NCBI GenBank assembly: GCA_032988165.1 | Contig: JANTQF010000340.1 | Span: forward strand, 1-37,564 | From: Emmonsiellopsis sp. PD_33 | Lineage: Eukaryota > Ascomycota > Eurotiomycetes > Onygenales > Ajellomycetaceae | Length of the DNA: 37,564 bases | Direction: 5' to 3' | Part shown: positions 10,207-20,776 of the stretch, piece by piece | How the letters are laid out: each line of letters opens with the position of its first letter | Numbering within the stretch: position 1 is the first letter of the stretch | Made by a program: the position numbers and the translations under genes | Notes under the pieces: generated by a model | The model's input: the letters and a program-made list of their open reading frames with translations, nothing else | Told to the model about the DNA's origin: nothing | The model's database searches: none

Positions 10207-11983
10207 GGTGGATGAGAGTTTGTAGGGCTGATAGGATTTCGGATTGAACTGGGAATAGGATCAAAGGTCTGTTCCTTTGGCCTCTGGGTTGGTGGAAAGA
10301 TGGGAAGGGAAAGGTTCCAGCCGTTGAGAGACATTCCGCCCGTTTAAATACCCAGCACGAGAACATGAAGGTTTGCATCCCAGTCATCTTTGCCGGTCTT
10401 TGCCTCAAGGACCAGAAAATTCTGCTCGATTCGATGCCGTCTCGCTGCCTAGTTTGTGGCATCTAACCGCGCCCTACGACGGCTGCACAAGGATCGCCAT
10501 TGGTCGTAGCTGAGCCTACCCAGGAACTGCAGGACCCGATCGTCACAGTGATGCTTTGACGCCTTGAGATTTACTGAGCTCAAGATGAGTCACTAGCCAT
10601 GGCGGCTAATCCGGGGAAGTTGGTGTGGTTGGTGAACCTTGATATGAAGTTAAAGTTGGAGCTGGGGATGAGGAGCCTGGCGCCAAGACTCGCTAAACGA
10701 ACCAGAAGGGGCCGCCGCCTGATATCAACCCCCTTTTTATCAACATCCATGCATATCTCCTTGACAAGCGGTCTGTTTTGCTCCACGTCCTACACCACTC
10801 GGTCTGTGCGATTCTTGTGGTACTGTGGCCTTTTCATTGAGTTCTTTTTCTATCCATGGGCTTGAATGGCGGGGCGGCTGGCAGGCGATGGACCTCATGG
10901 CGCTGTGTTTGACTCACAAACTCTACCAATATCCCCCCTTCGAAGTTCAGAGTGCTTATAAACGAAATTCTTCGGGGGAGTCGATCGAAAGACTCGAGCC
11001 AGCATCTCGGTTCTTCCACGGCTATCTGGCTGTCCGTCCTGCCCCATCCAAGCCGAAGCAAATCCAGCCCTCGGAAGCCTGCATACACCACCATGAACAG
11101 GGTTGACCAGCAGGCTGAGATGTGACTTCAAGCAGCTCATCCCCCGCTTCAGATGTTTACGATGCCACCTTTGCTTGCCAGACTGCCCATTCGACCTACC
11201 GAACTTGGTTTATGCCCACGCTACTAACACGGTACCATATCTTGACCGGTTTATCTGTCTGCCGTTCCTCATGGAGCCTGAAGGGAGGATTGCTCGACTG
11301 TGACTTCGGGATCTGGCGAGGGGCTTTTGCAGTGGTTATGCCGGCTTACATTAGCTCTAATATTCAGTGGTTAACTAATGTGCACGAGTTGTCCGGCTAT
11401 GAATGATGCAGCGACTTAACGTCATTTGTGTTCTGGGACCGGACCTTCGAAGGCTACGCAATGTATATTTCTGCCTCTAAATACTTCTAGAAAAGACAAC
11501 CTTTCCGAGCTTTCCGCTGTTTGTCCATGATTTAAATTGCGTGAGCGTCTGGGGAATCTGGCGTCTTCCTACCAAGAATGCTTAATCCTTGCTGGTTATC
11601 GGCCCATGCCGATCAACCCCCACTTCGCAGAGCTGCTCCATCCGAAGACATCTCACTCGCACCGTTTCCCTTCCCGAGAGGGTTTATCAGTACTATCCTC
11701 TGAACTGGGGAACACCAAATCCCCGCACGCGATGTTCTGTCTTGCTGCAACCTTGCTCGGATAAGCACCCAACAAGCTCGTGTTCTGCAGTTTCTTCGCC
11801 CGCTTGGTGTCATGGACAGGGAATAACTCCCCGGTGTATGGATATCTTCGTTGCTTCCGGCAACCTGCTTGTTGCATCCGACCTGAATAGATAATTTCCT
11901 GGCTGTGTTCTATAAGAAGAGCGCAACGCCCCCTCTCTTTTGATTTTCACTGCGGCATTTACTTTCGGATCAGGTAGTCCACG
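10207..11983. promoter_or_regulatory. Long divergent upstream region of RVT and the M28 peptidase
   Basis: 1.78 kb without a convincing gene between two divergent start codons. TGASTCA sites (Gcn4/CpcA/AP-1 consensus) lie at 10586-10592 (TGAGTCA) and 10910-10916 (TGACTCA), about 380 and 705 bp upstream of the RVT ATG. TATAAG at 11911-11916 lies 73 bp before the M28 start and is its likely TATA element. Several open frames of 60-100 codons overlap on both strands around 10600-11880, but none shows a domain or consistent splicing. A non-coding or very short gene cannot be excluded. Confidence 0.4.
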
Positions 11984-14440
11984 ATGCAGATAGTTACGAT
12001 TTCTTTCTTGGCGCTTTCAATATCGCTTGCGGATGCTTGTTCGCCTGATCATCTCAATCGGAGATTCCGTGTACCAAATGAATTGGAGCTGGTGAAGAGA
12101 GGGGATGAATTCCCCCCAGTCCTCACCAACCATGAAACAATCTTAGTTAACTCCTTTAATAACAATACTTTGAGTGATTGGTCCTATTATTACACCCATG
12201 GCCTCCACGTCGCCGGTACAAACAAATCGATGGCTGAATGGACTGCGGAAAGGTGGACTGAGTTTGGGGTTCCGGCGTCTTTGGCTTCCTATTATGTGTA
12301 TCTGAATTATCCGGTTTCACATTCTCTGTCGCTGACTCTTCCCGATGGGAGTGTTTGGAATGCGGATCTTGAAGAGGATGTCCTTCCCCTGGATGACACT
12401 ACGAGCTATCCAAACCGTGTCCCAATCTTTCATGGCTACTCTGCGACTGGACAAGCGGCAGCGGAGTATGTCTATGTTGGCCGTGGGCAGCAAGTTGACT
12501 TCGATCGGCTGGTCGAACTGGGCATTTCCCTCGAGGGTAAAATTGCAGTTGCCAAGTATGGAGGGCCTTTCAGGTATGGACAGGACATACGCCCCGGCAG
12601 CCTTTCTTCCAACATCTATTGACTATCTGGCAGAGGTTTAAAGGTGAAGAATGCACAGGACCACGGAATGATTGCCTGTATTATTTTTACCGATCCAATT
12701 GACGACGGAAACGTGACAGAAGCCAATGGCTATGCTGCCTACCCGGATGGCCCTGCAAGGAACCCTTCATCTGTACAACGCGGGTCAGTTCAATTTCTGT
12801 CCACTTACCCCGGAGACCCAACGACACCAGGATATCCCTCTAGAGAGGACTCACCTCGAGCGGACAAAAGCCCCGTCGTGCCAAAAATCCCATCAATCCC
12901 AATCTCGTACGCAAATGCAATTCCTATACTCTCTGCCTTAGACGGCCATGGCGCCTCGGGTGAAAAGGTCAATCGAACCGGTTGGGTAGGCGCTCTCAAC
13001 GTCTCATACTCAACTGGGCCCGCACCTGACACCCAGATCTCAATGAGCAATGTGATGAATGATACCTTCAGGCCCATCTACGATGCGATTGGTATAATCA
13101 ACGGAACGAACCAGGATGAAGTTGTCCTCATTGGTAATCACTGGGACGCTTGGCTCATTGGCGGTGCCGGAGATCCTAATTCGGGCTCCGCTGTTATGGT
13201 CGAATTGGCCAAGGCACTTGGTAAGCTCCAGGAGTCGGGCTGGAAACCCAAGAGAACGATGTATGTGCCCCCCATCCCATCCGAGTCGGGTATCTTATAG
13301 CGCTAACTATTTCCAAGTGTTATGTGTTCATGGGATGCGGAGGAGTATGGCCTTGTCGGGTCAACCGAGTGGGTCGAAGAATATGTAGGTGGCATATCTA
13401 TTCTACCTTTCTACCGTCCGTTTCATTTGACTGACGATATATATTCTAGATAAACTGGCTCAAAACGAGCGCCGTAGCGTACCTAAACATCGACGTTGCC
13501 GTTTCAGGCCCCTGGCCTTCTCTTCAAGCTACCCCTGGCCTTCATCAACTTGCCACGGAACTCATGAAGAAGGTCATTTACCCGTACAAGGGGGCGAACA
13601 ACATGACTCTGTACGATATGTGGTATTCTAGCAGCGATGGAGAAATTGGCCCGCTGGGAAGTGGTTCCGACTATACTGCCTTTGTCCACAACGGCATTGC
13701 ATCTGTAAGTATCATCGTGAAAGAGACAGGCCCATATCGACCGCGCTAACAATCCGTCTAGCTAGATTTCGGCGCTGGGGGTGGCCCAGAAGATCCAATC
13801 TACCAGTATCATTCCAACTATGACTCCTATCATTGGATGTCCACATACGGCGATCCCGGATATCTCTGGCACAAAGCTGTCGGACAGTACATCGCCCTTC
13901 TAGCCTATCACCTCGCCAGCGATGATGTCATTCCCTTCGATGTAACAAACTACGGAAAGGAAATGACTATGTATCTCGACGAGCTCCAGGGGGTCATTGC
14001 CGAGTCAAAGCTCTCTGTTGACGTCTCGCGGTTGGAAGCTGCTATTGGCGTCTTCAACAAGACGGCTGCTGCGGCAGCAGAATTGAAAGACCAAGCAATG
14101 GAATCGGGAGATGTTGATTTGATCAATCTGGTTAATGCCAAGTTCCGAGATTTTGAAAGAGGGTTCGTCAGCCAAGGCGGCCTGACGGACCGAGAGTATT
14201 ACAAGAATGTTATTTTTGCGCCGGGGTTGGACACTGGGTAAGTCTATACTCATATGCCACAAACACGCTCTGCATTTTTTAGAAACGATACTGATAAGAT
14301 TCCCCCCTCCTAGATACGCTCCAACAACATTCCCAGGAATCACCGAGGCTGTCCAGGCGGGTAACCAATCACTGGCAGAGGAATGGGTGGAACGAACGAG
14401 TAATGCGATCTATGTTGCCGCGGGGATTCTCACTCCGTAA
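11984..14440 (+). CDS. Secreted M28B zinc metallopeptidase, glutamate carboxypeptidase II/transferrin-receptor-like
   Basis: Co-catalytic dizinc exopeptidase. Six exons: 11984-12573, 12634-13260, 13318-13384, 13450-13704, 13762-14237 and 14314-14440; all introns are 57-76 nt GT-AG and keep phase, giving 713 residues. A signal peptide is present (MQIVTISFLALSISLADAC). A PA (protease-associated) domain covers roughly 150-290, the peptidase core ~330-560 and the TFR-type dimerisation domain the C-terminal ~120. All metal ligands and the general base can be matched to human GCPII: His366, Asp377 (GAGDPNSG), Glu414-Glu415 (WDAEEYG), Asp443 (LNIDV) and His530 (YHSNYD). It has many Asn-X-Ser/Thr sites. 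Unlike mammalian GCPII it has a cleavable-looking signal instead of a membrane anchor, so secretion or vacuolar delivery is likely. Substrate preference (acidic C-terminal residues in GCPII) cannot be assigned. Confidence 0.93.
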
Positions 14441-15045
14441 CTTATTTTCACCCCTGTGCGTAATGAAATAATGATTACATATACGCCTGCCCTATCGGGG
14501 TCCATATGTAAATAGATAGTCTGCTGTTGGGAGGAAGCCAAATGGCCAATTAATTGTCATTCACTTTGATAAATGAAAAATTGCGCCGTCAAGCGCGAAG
14601 TCTTTTTCTGCTTTTGGCTTTTGTCAAATAAGAATATATGCAGAGTTAGAGTTGTGTTTTTATATTCAGACCCTTTAGACCTCACGGGTCATTGGCAGTG
14701 AGCATATTGTTCTATGGGGGTTTCACTCACGCGCGTGAGAAGTGTTTCCACTAGGCCGGGAACCAGCAGAGAAAACTTGGATATTGCTGAGACACTTATG
14801 CCTGGGATCCAGTGTTTGGCTGCTAGTCAAACGCCGTAATGCGGCTCTTAACTACATTGCAACATCTCCTCTCCTGATAGAAGCCCTGAAGGAGTAAATT
14901 TGGTAGAATATAACACAGATAGGGATGGGGTCTATCTCAGGCTTCCAAGAACGAACAAACTATCGTGCACTGAAACTGCATGGAAGTACTATCACGACAT
15001 GAATAGGTATTAATAACTTGAAGAACAGAATGACAACAAAAGATG
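14441..15045. other. Intergenic, no gene recognised
   Basis: 605 bp between the M28 stop and the end of the broken retropepsin-like gene. It holds the convergent 3' ends of both. It is AT-rich, and I see no reading frame of interest. Confidence 0.6.
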
Positions 15046-16107
15046 CTAGGGGGGAAGAGCCGATAATGAAGGTAGGATTCTGTTCAGCGCAGATTTATGA
15101 GCTGCAACATAAACATTGTTAGACCGAGGAGCAGTCCCAAAATACAGCTGGTTCCGGAGATGGCTCCCAGACAGGCGAATCGTGAAGGGGTGGTCCCTGA
15201 GAGCTGCTTGCTCTTGAAACCATGAAGTAAGAGGCTGGTGGTTATAATCGATGACTCGAATTTCCACCTAGATTACTTGTCTAATGACGGTGCCTCCTGC
15301 CGTATGGATCCTGCCTGTCCGTGGCGTTTGGCTGGCAGATGTCCACCCAAGATGCAATGCCTCCCAGCGGCCCGGCGTCAAAAACTGGGAACCCGTGTCA
15401 TTCAAGGCCGAGATGCGCACGCTGTTGCCGTTCCCCCCCAGACGGACAGGGATCCGGACCTCCATCACGACCAAATACCAAAAGTTGGTGGCAGGTAAAA
15501 ACATGTGGTCATGCTGCATACAAATATGCTAGGAATTGACCACCTCGCCACCTTGAAAATCGGGATTGAAATTGAAAATCGCGGAGTTGACTAGTTCAAA
15601 TCCAGACCCCTTAAAAGACAAGTCAGTTCCTAATATCCTTGGCTGCTGTAACTAGATAAAGCTTTGAGAACGTACTTCAACCCATTCAACTCCGCCTGTA
15701 GCAGGACCTGGTTTTGGATGGTACTCTTCACCATCTTTGAAATATACGCTGGCGCCATCCTCACGGGGCAGCTTTCCATCTTTGTAATATGATATAACAG
15801 CTCGCGTATTTGGGTGCTGCTGTTCATATTCCGGCTGTCGTAAATACCACTGCAGCTCTGCAATTCGTGCTGGAACATCGATTTTGACTGTAGTCGCACC
15901 AGACTGTATAATACTCGGGTCGAATGGAGGACGGTCCTTGTACAAAATAGGTGATTTTCCGTTGTAGATGGGGAGCCCAATTGGTGACGCGGCCACTGGC
16001 TTGTCCCTGGTGTATCCGGGCGGGGTTTTCGGTTCTGCCACTTCTGCATCCTCTTTGGCCTCCAGGGCAGCCCTACTTGCTTGAGCTTCGTCCTTGTTAA
16101 GTGCCAT
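15046..16107 (-). pseudogene. Retropepsin-like aspartic-peptidase-domain protein, broken by two in-frame TAG codons
   Basis: The ATG at 16107 opens a 144-codon exon (15676-16107). A 66-nt GT-AG intron (15610-15675) joins in phase to a second exon starting at 15609. That frame runs to 15046 but is cut by TAG at 15529-15531 (codon 171) and TAG at 15268-15270 (codon 258). Protein-like sequence continues in the same frame across both: FNFNPDF before the first stop, ALNDTGSQF (Asp at 15397-15399) between them, and RLSGSHLRNQLYFGTAP after the second. The DTG motif and this layout recall a fungal protein family with a single retropepsin-like domain that I know only as hypothetical. If translated as is, only 170 residues would be made and the DTG domain would be lost. 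I found no intron that removes either stop with good splice sites. Readthrough or two assembly errors are less likely alternatives. Confidence 0.62.
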
Positions 16108-16525
16108 CGCGACTCGGATTGGAACGAAACAGCGATGAGGTGCTGTGGGGTCGCCAAGGTGGTGAGTTCACGCTGTTGTTGATGATCTACAGTGGCGCAC
16201 CCTTAGCGTAACTATATTCGAGTTAATCGATGTATTTTGAATATTAGTTACGTAATGCCGGTCTGCCTCTCATCGTAAAAAATAGTACTAGTATCAACAA
16301 ACATATCACACCGATGGTAAGCAATACTAGTACTACGAGAAGAAATCGACTTATGGAATTTGAACTCAATGAAGCGGAAGTCGAAATATTATTTCAAAGT
16401 CCCTGGTTGACAAGACTACTATAATGAGAACAATGCGGGCAGTGAAATTGGGATGTTGGTGGTTACTACACAGTATGTCATTAGTACTAGTATGTGTCCT
16501 ATCATGCCACCCTATTTTTATTCAA
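16108..16525. other. Intergenic, AT-rich
   Basis: The upstream region of the retropepsin-like pseudogene and of the Hsp70-like relic. It contains many TACTAGTA-type words and no supported gene. Confidence 0.5.
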
Positions 16526-16719
16526 GACCTAATTTTAAACAGTGACGATATTGCGAGATTGTTTGACGGTCAAGTGGGAAGGATTTGCCGTCTTATAGAT
16601 ACTCAGCCTGACCGACATGAAGGCGTGACGCATATCGCCCTTGCTGGTGGTCTTGGATCGTCATATTACGATATTATGCCGGTGGTAACGCGAAACAGAT
16701 TCCCACCTCTATTAAACCG
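16526..16719 (+). pseudogene. Relic of an Hsp70-like (actin-fold ATPase) protein
   Basis: About 65 codons in one frame resemble the C-terminal half of the nucleotide-binding domain of the fungal Hsp70-like protein family. The segment contains DDIARLFDGQVGRICRLIDTQ-like residues (helix before the phosphate-2 motif), followed by VTHIALAGGLGSSYYDI, where AGGLGSS matches the adenosine/phosphate-2 motif of Hsp70-type ATPases. Nothing recognisable as the rest of the roughly 550-residue protein lies upstream (16108-16500) or downstream. A donor-like GTGAGT at 16720 and a long pyrimidine tract to ~16803 may be remnants of an intron. The fragment is best read as a decayed gene copy. A short expressed exon of an unseen gene is possible but unlikely. 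Confidence 0.55.
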
Positions 16720-18637
16720 TGAGTCCCTTTTCCTTTTTTTTCTTTTGTTCTCCCGCTTCACCCCTCTCCTCCCTATCTTCTCTTTTCCTTTTGGCCCCCG
16801 GCCCTAACAAGCAGTGTAGTTAGTTAACTAGTTAGCTGTTTGCAGAGGTCCATAGCGACTTACCGCTCCCATGAGTCCTATATTGAGAAGGATTGACGAA
16901 CCTGCGAGCTCACCCAATGTCTTGGGCATGGGTGCTCGATAGCCAGAACTCAAGATGTATACCCATCAATATTTTAAACTGAACTTCTCTACAGGCAAGG
17001 GACGGCTAGTTGATGGTATACTCTCTGAGATTGCTAATTACATATTGGCCAGGCCAATTACACAGCTCCAAAAATTCGCTATGAGGAGAAACAAAAGTAT
17101 AGCATATATCATGTAGCTTTCCGTGCAGAATAACTGGAATCTATATGACTATGCCATGGCCTAGCCAACCGTGTAACTATCCATCCCCAGAGATAGTATG
17201 GCTATGGGTCACAGCAGTCTCAGGTAGCTAGCACCCCGACGGATCCCGACAGTTTGTTGCTTGCAGCCGGGCCAGAACAGATCCGCGCCGTTTTGGTACC
17301 TGTGCGCCTGAAGAAGAGCATAATCAGTGAGAATCATACATTTTAAGTTGGGGAATTGGCAATAATAGGGGTAGCGGCTTTTGAAGGGGTGGTAGCCTGG
17401 TAGGCGAGGTTGGTAGCCGTTTATTGTCCTGTAGTACAACAACGGGCATGCAGACGGGCATGTGCAGGTGGTGTCCCGATTGATTGATTCAGGGGGTTGT
17501 GAGGAGGGGTGGGTTTGAAGGTGGTTGATAGGCGGAGTTGGGGGATGTGGGAGACATAGGGGGTGATTATTTATATAGTTAACATTGGTAGATTTGGTAA
17601 TGCTGTAAACAAAGGCAGAGATTGCAGTCAATATGGAAGGATACTTGCCTGTGGTAGTAGAGGAGAAACAAAGGATGAGATTATAAATAGTTAAGCCTTT
17701 CTCCTCCTGTTAACTGACGGCTGATTGCTTTAACAAAAGCCTTATTAAGGTTGCACAAGCAACGGATATGCAGTTTTCTAGAAGCCTGGGTAGAACGACT
17801 GGGGTAACTTGTTCGGCGACTGGTATTATGGTTCGGGGGCCTGCCGTCCACGGGTAGTTTCTAGTGGGCGTTATGTTGTCGATGATGTACTAAGAAACAA
17901 TAAAGGAATAGAAATCTTTGTTACGTGGCTTGGGTCATGAGATTCATTTAAGAGGTTAGTTGCAGATTCTTTTTTATTAAAGGGAGGAGTTTTCCTGCCA
18001 TGTGGTTATTATATTGGGTATATATCTTAATACCAATAGTAATATATGTAGCATGTAGTTTGTTTTGTGTCTGTGATGCCATATCTTGAAGGTATCTGCA
18101 GGGATAAAAGACGCTGTGGAACTTATAAAAAATGTGTAATAATGGGGACCCCACAATGACTGTTTGTTCAATTGACTTTTTAGAGTTTTAACAATGCGCG
18201 ACAATGCGGCCAGGGAGCGGGATGATGGAAGCCGCATGCAGGTATGGGCTGATAAAGAGTTGATCAACAACAATTACAGTATAGGGGAGCAAGGGGAACC
18301 AGGAGGAGATGGTTGCTGAATACCCCCAGGTTTCTAGCTCCAATGTGATATCCAGTTCAAATTCGGCGAATTTACGCCACCTTCTGCGGTTATCCAGAGG
18401 CTATGGAGAAAATTTGGAAGCGGGGAAAGAAATATGTGATTCCTTTGCCTTCCATGCGTATATACTATTCTTAATACAAAACTAGAGCGCGGAACTGGCT
18501 GCAGCTAAAGAACCGTAAACCCAGCCGGTAAACCCATATATGGAAACGACAAAACTTGTATCTTAACTCCTTTCACCTCGAAGAAATAGAAAATAGGGCA
18601 ACAGCGTTGAGTAGCACCCACGCGCCACTCCTACTCG
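16720..18637. other. Gene-poor stretch with pyrimidine tract and proline-rich frame
   Basis: A T/C-only-like tract covers about 16726-16803. On the minus strand at 17209-17631 an open frame with proline-rich and cysteine-containing sequence ends in GADLFWPGCKQ. A CTGAT branch and CTTCTTCAG acceptor-like signal lie just before that end. A second minus frame there starts with a proline/serine-rich stretch but is stopped by TGA. I cannot build a full gene from these pieces. The remainder to 18637 is AT-rich with no feature. Confidence 0.4.
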
Positions 18638-19858
18638 CTACTCGATCAGCTTGTAATCGCTCAATTCCAGGCCCTCCAACTGATCATCACATTTCCTTAA
18701 TGCCTGTTCGATGGAAGGAATCGCGCATTTGGAATGGCTATAATAGTATGTACTGGTACGCTGTGCGGCAGGAAAATATAAACCGCCTTTGAAGCGGTGT
18801 GCGAACTGTTCAAAACAGAGACCGGAGAATGGAGGATCAGGGCGATGGGGGAGGAGGTTCAGTGCCTTGAGCCGTTTGGTGAGCGCGCCTAGCATGAGCG
18901 AGTCGCATTCGAAGCTACAGTGTTCGTTTTCGGAATAATCTTCTAGGTGGATATGGAGGGTGGAGACAATGCGTGAGAGGGAGTCGACTCGGCGGGTATT
19001 TATTGTGTCTGGTTGTTTGTCAATGGCTGACTATACCTACGGACGTGGCTCTAGAATTAACGGAATTGGAATTGGAGAGTTACTAACCAACGATCTCGGC
19101 GGGAATAGGCAATTCCCCCAAGGGTAGCTCCTCTTTACCTTGTCGTAATGCTAGACGAGTTGCGTGCTTGAATTCTTGGGGCCGGTTGAATATCCAGCTA
19201 ATGCATATCCAGCCCGGAATATCTTCGGTATAGCATTGCGGAATGGTATGTTTGAGGCCTTCGAACCAGAAATTTGCGAATATTACGACGCATTCGTGGA
19301 GATCATACTTGTCGACGAGCACAGCCACTTGCGTGAATGTCTGAATGTCCAGTTGTGCAGGCACCTTGCGCATGTGGCCGTGTATAATATTCAGAAGGAT
19401 GAGGAATGCATCGGGATCATCGTCTGGGAGCGGAATTTCAACGCTTCCGGTCCGTTGAAGAACATTGCTCTCGTTAAATCTCCGCTGAAGCATCGCTCGA
19501 AATACGGAGGAAGCGAGAATTAAGTGCCGGGACGAAGCTCGTATTACAACCTCTGTTAAAGCACGTATCTCATTAGCCAGGACATTGCGATCTCTTGCAA
19601 TAATGCCTGATACTCACCTTGTTCCCAGGAATACACGTCATCGGATATTTGTTTACTAGAGATTTTCGCATCTGCTTCGGTATCGTTGGACTGGTGTTCG
19701 TCGCCTATCCCTTCTCCTAACTCCGATATATCCTCGCATTCAAGATACCTCGTCATAGTAAGCATTACATCGCCCTCGGGGTCAAGAATATGATGCTCGG
19801 GTGCTGGTGGATCTAGCTTCGAAGCAATGGGCATGGGCGGAGAAAGTGCGGCAGGCAT
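18638..19858 (-). CDS. BTB/POZ-domain protein
   Basis: Three exons (19618-19858, 19088-19552 and 18638-19008) with GT-AG introns of 65 and 79 nt join in phase to give 358 residues. The N-terminal ~80 residues are acidic and start a degenerate BTB strand (DPEGDVMLTM). The BTB fold follows: RASSRHLILASSVFRAML, then EIPLPDDDPDAFLILLNIIHG and a LDIQTFTQVAVLVDKYDLHE helix pair. The C-terminal part has HCSFECDSLMLGALTKRL and the IEQALRKCDDQLEGLELSDY tail. This is the layout of a large fungal family usually annotated as nuclear pore/BTB-POZ proteins. BTB domains mediate protein-protein contacts and often recruit Cullin-3; no kelch, zinc-finger or other output domain is present. Function is unknown and the family is multicopy in many Eurotiomycetes. 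All exon joins are clean, so the gene looks intact although its surroundings are decayed. Confidence 0.88.
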
Positions 19859-20167
19859 CTTGAAAAGGTAGTCGATAGATGCTAATCTGGGGGACTGGTT
19901 GTTTGGGTCAAAATCCCGATGGGCTGGAACAGGTGGAGCAGGAGGAGAAGGTTTCTTAAGTTAAAATCACTGTAGCCCTATTACCTCATGATGATAAAGG
20001 AGGGGGGGGGGGGGCACATCGCGGTCGTGTGACAAAGCTAAGGACGAGGAACGAGCCTGGGTTTTGTCTTTACATACGGCTTGGGAACCTCTATGCTTGC
20101 GTACGTGGCATTGATTTCGTGCGGCTATAGAGGGCGGAAGGAAATCTTGTGCACGCATATTTGGCTG
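19859..20167. other. Upstream region of the BTB gene
   Basis: 309 bp that include the BTB promoter and the 3' side of the next reading frame. The only notable element is the G13 run listed separately. Confidence 0.5.
20002..20014. repeat. Poly-G run (G13)
   Basis: Thirteen consecutive G residues. Such a run is length-unstable in PCR and sequencing, so the exact length is uncertain. It lies upstream of the BTB gene. Confidence 0.9.
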
Positions 20168-20776
20168 TCAACCAGACCAGGTCAGTCCAATATGCTGGGT
20201 AAAAAACGGACTGGGAACAATCAAAATCGAGACCCCAACCGCCAGAGGATGCAGGTTGAGATAGACGATGTAGCGGGGCTGCATGGTTCCCATCAATGAT
20301 CATCGTCGGACAACTCACGGCAAACCCTGGACGCAGAGCTGAGGTCGACATCTGGAAACGAAACTCACCGATCTCGTTGAGATGCCAGTTCCCGGTGCTG
20401 ACAGGATGCCAGGTGGTCCAGAAGAACGGCCTGACCCTCGCGGTGCCTGTCGCAAAATGTGGGACAATGGGACTGATCCTCTGGCAAACGATCCCGTCCA
20501 TAAAAGGCTCAGGTGCTCTGTATGGTGCCCATGTATCGACCACAAAGTTGACCCCGCCATATAAGAGGACGACCAGTTCGTGGAATGCCATTGGGTCAGA
20601 CCTTTGGGAGTCGTTTTGGAACTGGAGGCTGTCAGGAATCTAACGTCATTCTCTGGATCCCTGCAATGGTGGTAGGGATTTACGCGGTCTACCTGCAGGT
20701 CATTGGGAATATCAAACTCAAAGAATCCCCGGAGCGGGTAAGGTTACCCAGCGAAAGCAATTTGAGAATCCCGCAT
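20168..20776 (-). pseudogene. Unidentified three-exon reading frame with one in-frame TAA
   Basis: Exons 20693-20776, 20319-20639 and 20168-20278 stay in one phase across a 53-nt intron (donor GTAGAC, acceptor GTTAG) and a 40-nt intron (donor GTGAGT, acceptor TGCAG). The frame has 172 codons. Codon choice is C/G-ending in the middle exon and the translation looks protein-like: MAFHELVVLLYGGVNFVV, GTARVRPFFWTTWHP, then PRYIVYLNLHPLAVGVSIL. An in-frame TAA at 20744-20746 (codon 11) follows the first ATG (20776). Sequence after that stop, PYPLRGFFEFDIPNDLQ, also looks coding. Either the gene is dead, or translation starts at the ATG at 20591 in exon 2. I do not recognise a family or domain. The 40-nt intron is very short even for a fungus, and the last exon depends on it. 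Confidence 0.4.

Noticed and set aside
10834..11140. Overlapping ORFs of 80-93 codons on both strands
   Set aside because: Mutually overlapping, without domain or splice logic. Better read as promoter DNA.
15594..15602. tRNA B-box-like GTTCAAATC
   Set aside because: No matching T-arm stem or A box; it lies in the second exon of the retropepsin-like gene.
15676..16107. Intact 151-residue protein from the first exon alone
   Set aside because: A good GTACGT donor at 15675 and in-phase coding sequence downstream show that it is the first exon of a longer gene.
17209..17631. 140-codon minus frame, proline-rich
   Set aside because: No domain, no clear start, and parts look intronic. A competing frame is stopped by TGA. 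Left as unexplained sequence.
20091..20591. 166-codon continuous minus-strand frame as a single exon
   Set aside because: A strong GTGAGT donor lies at 20318-20313. Coding-like composition stops there and resumes in another frame after 20278, so a spliced model fits better.
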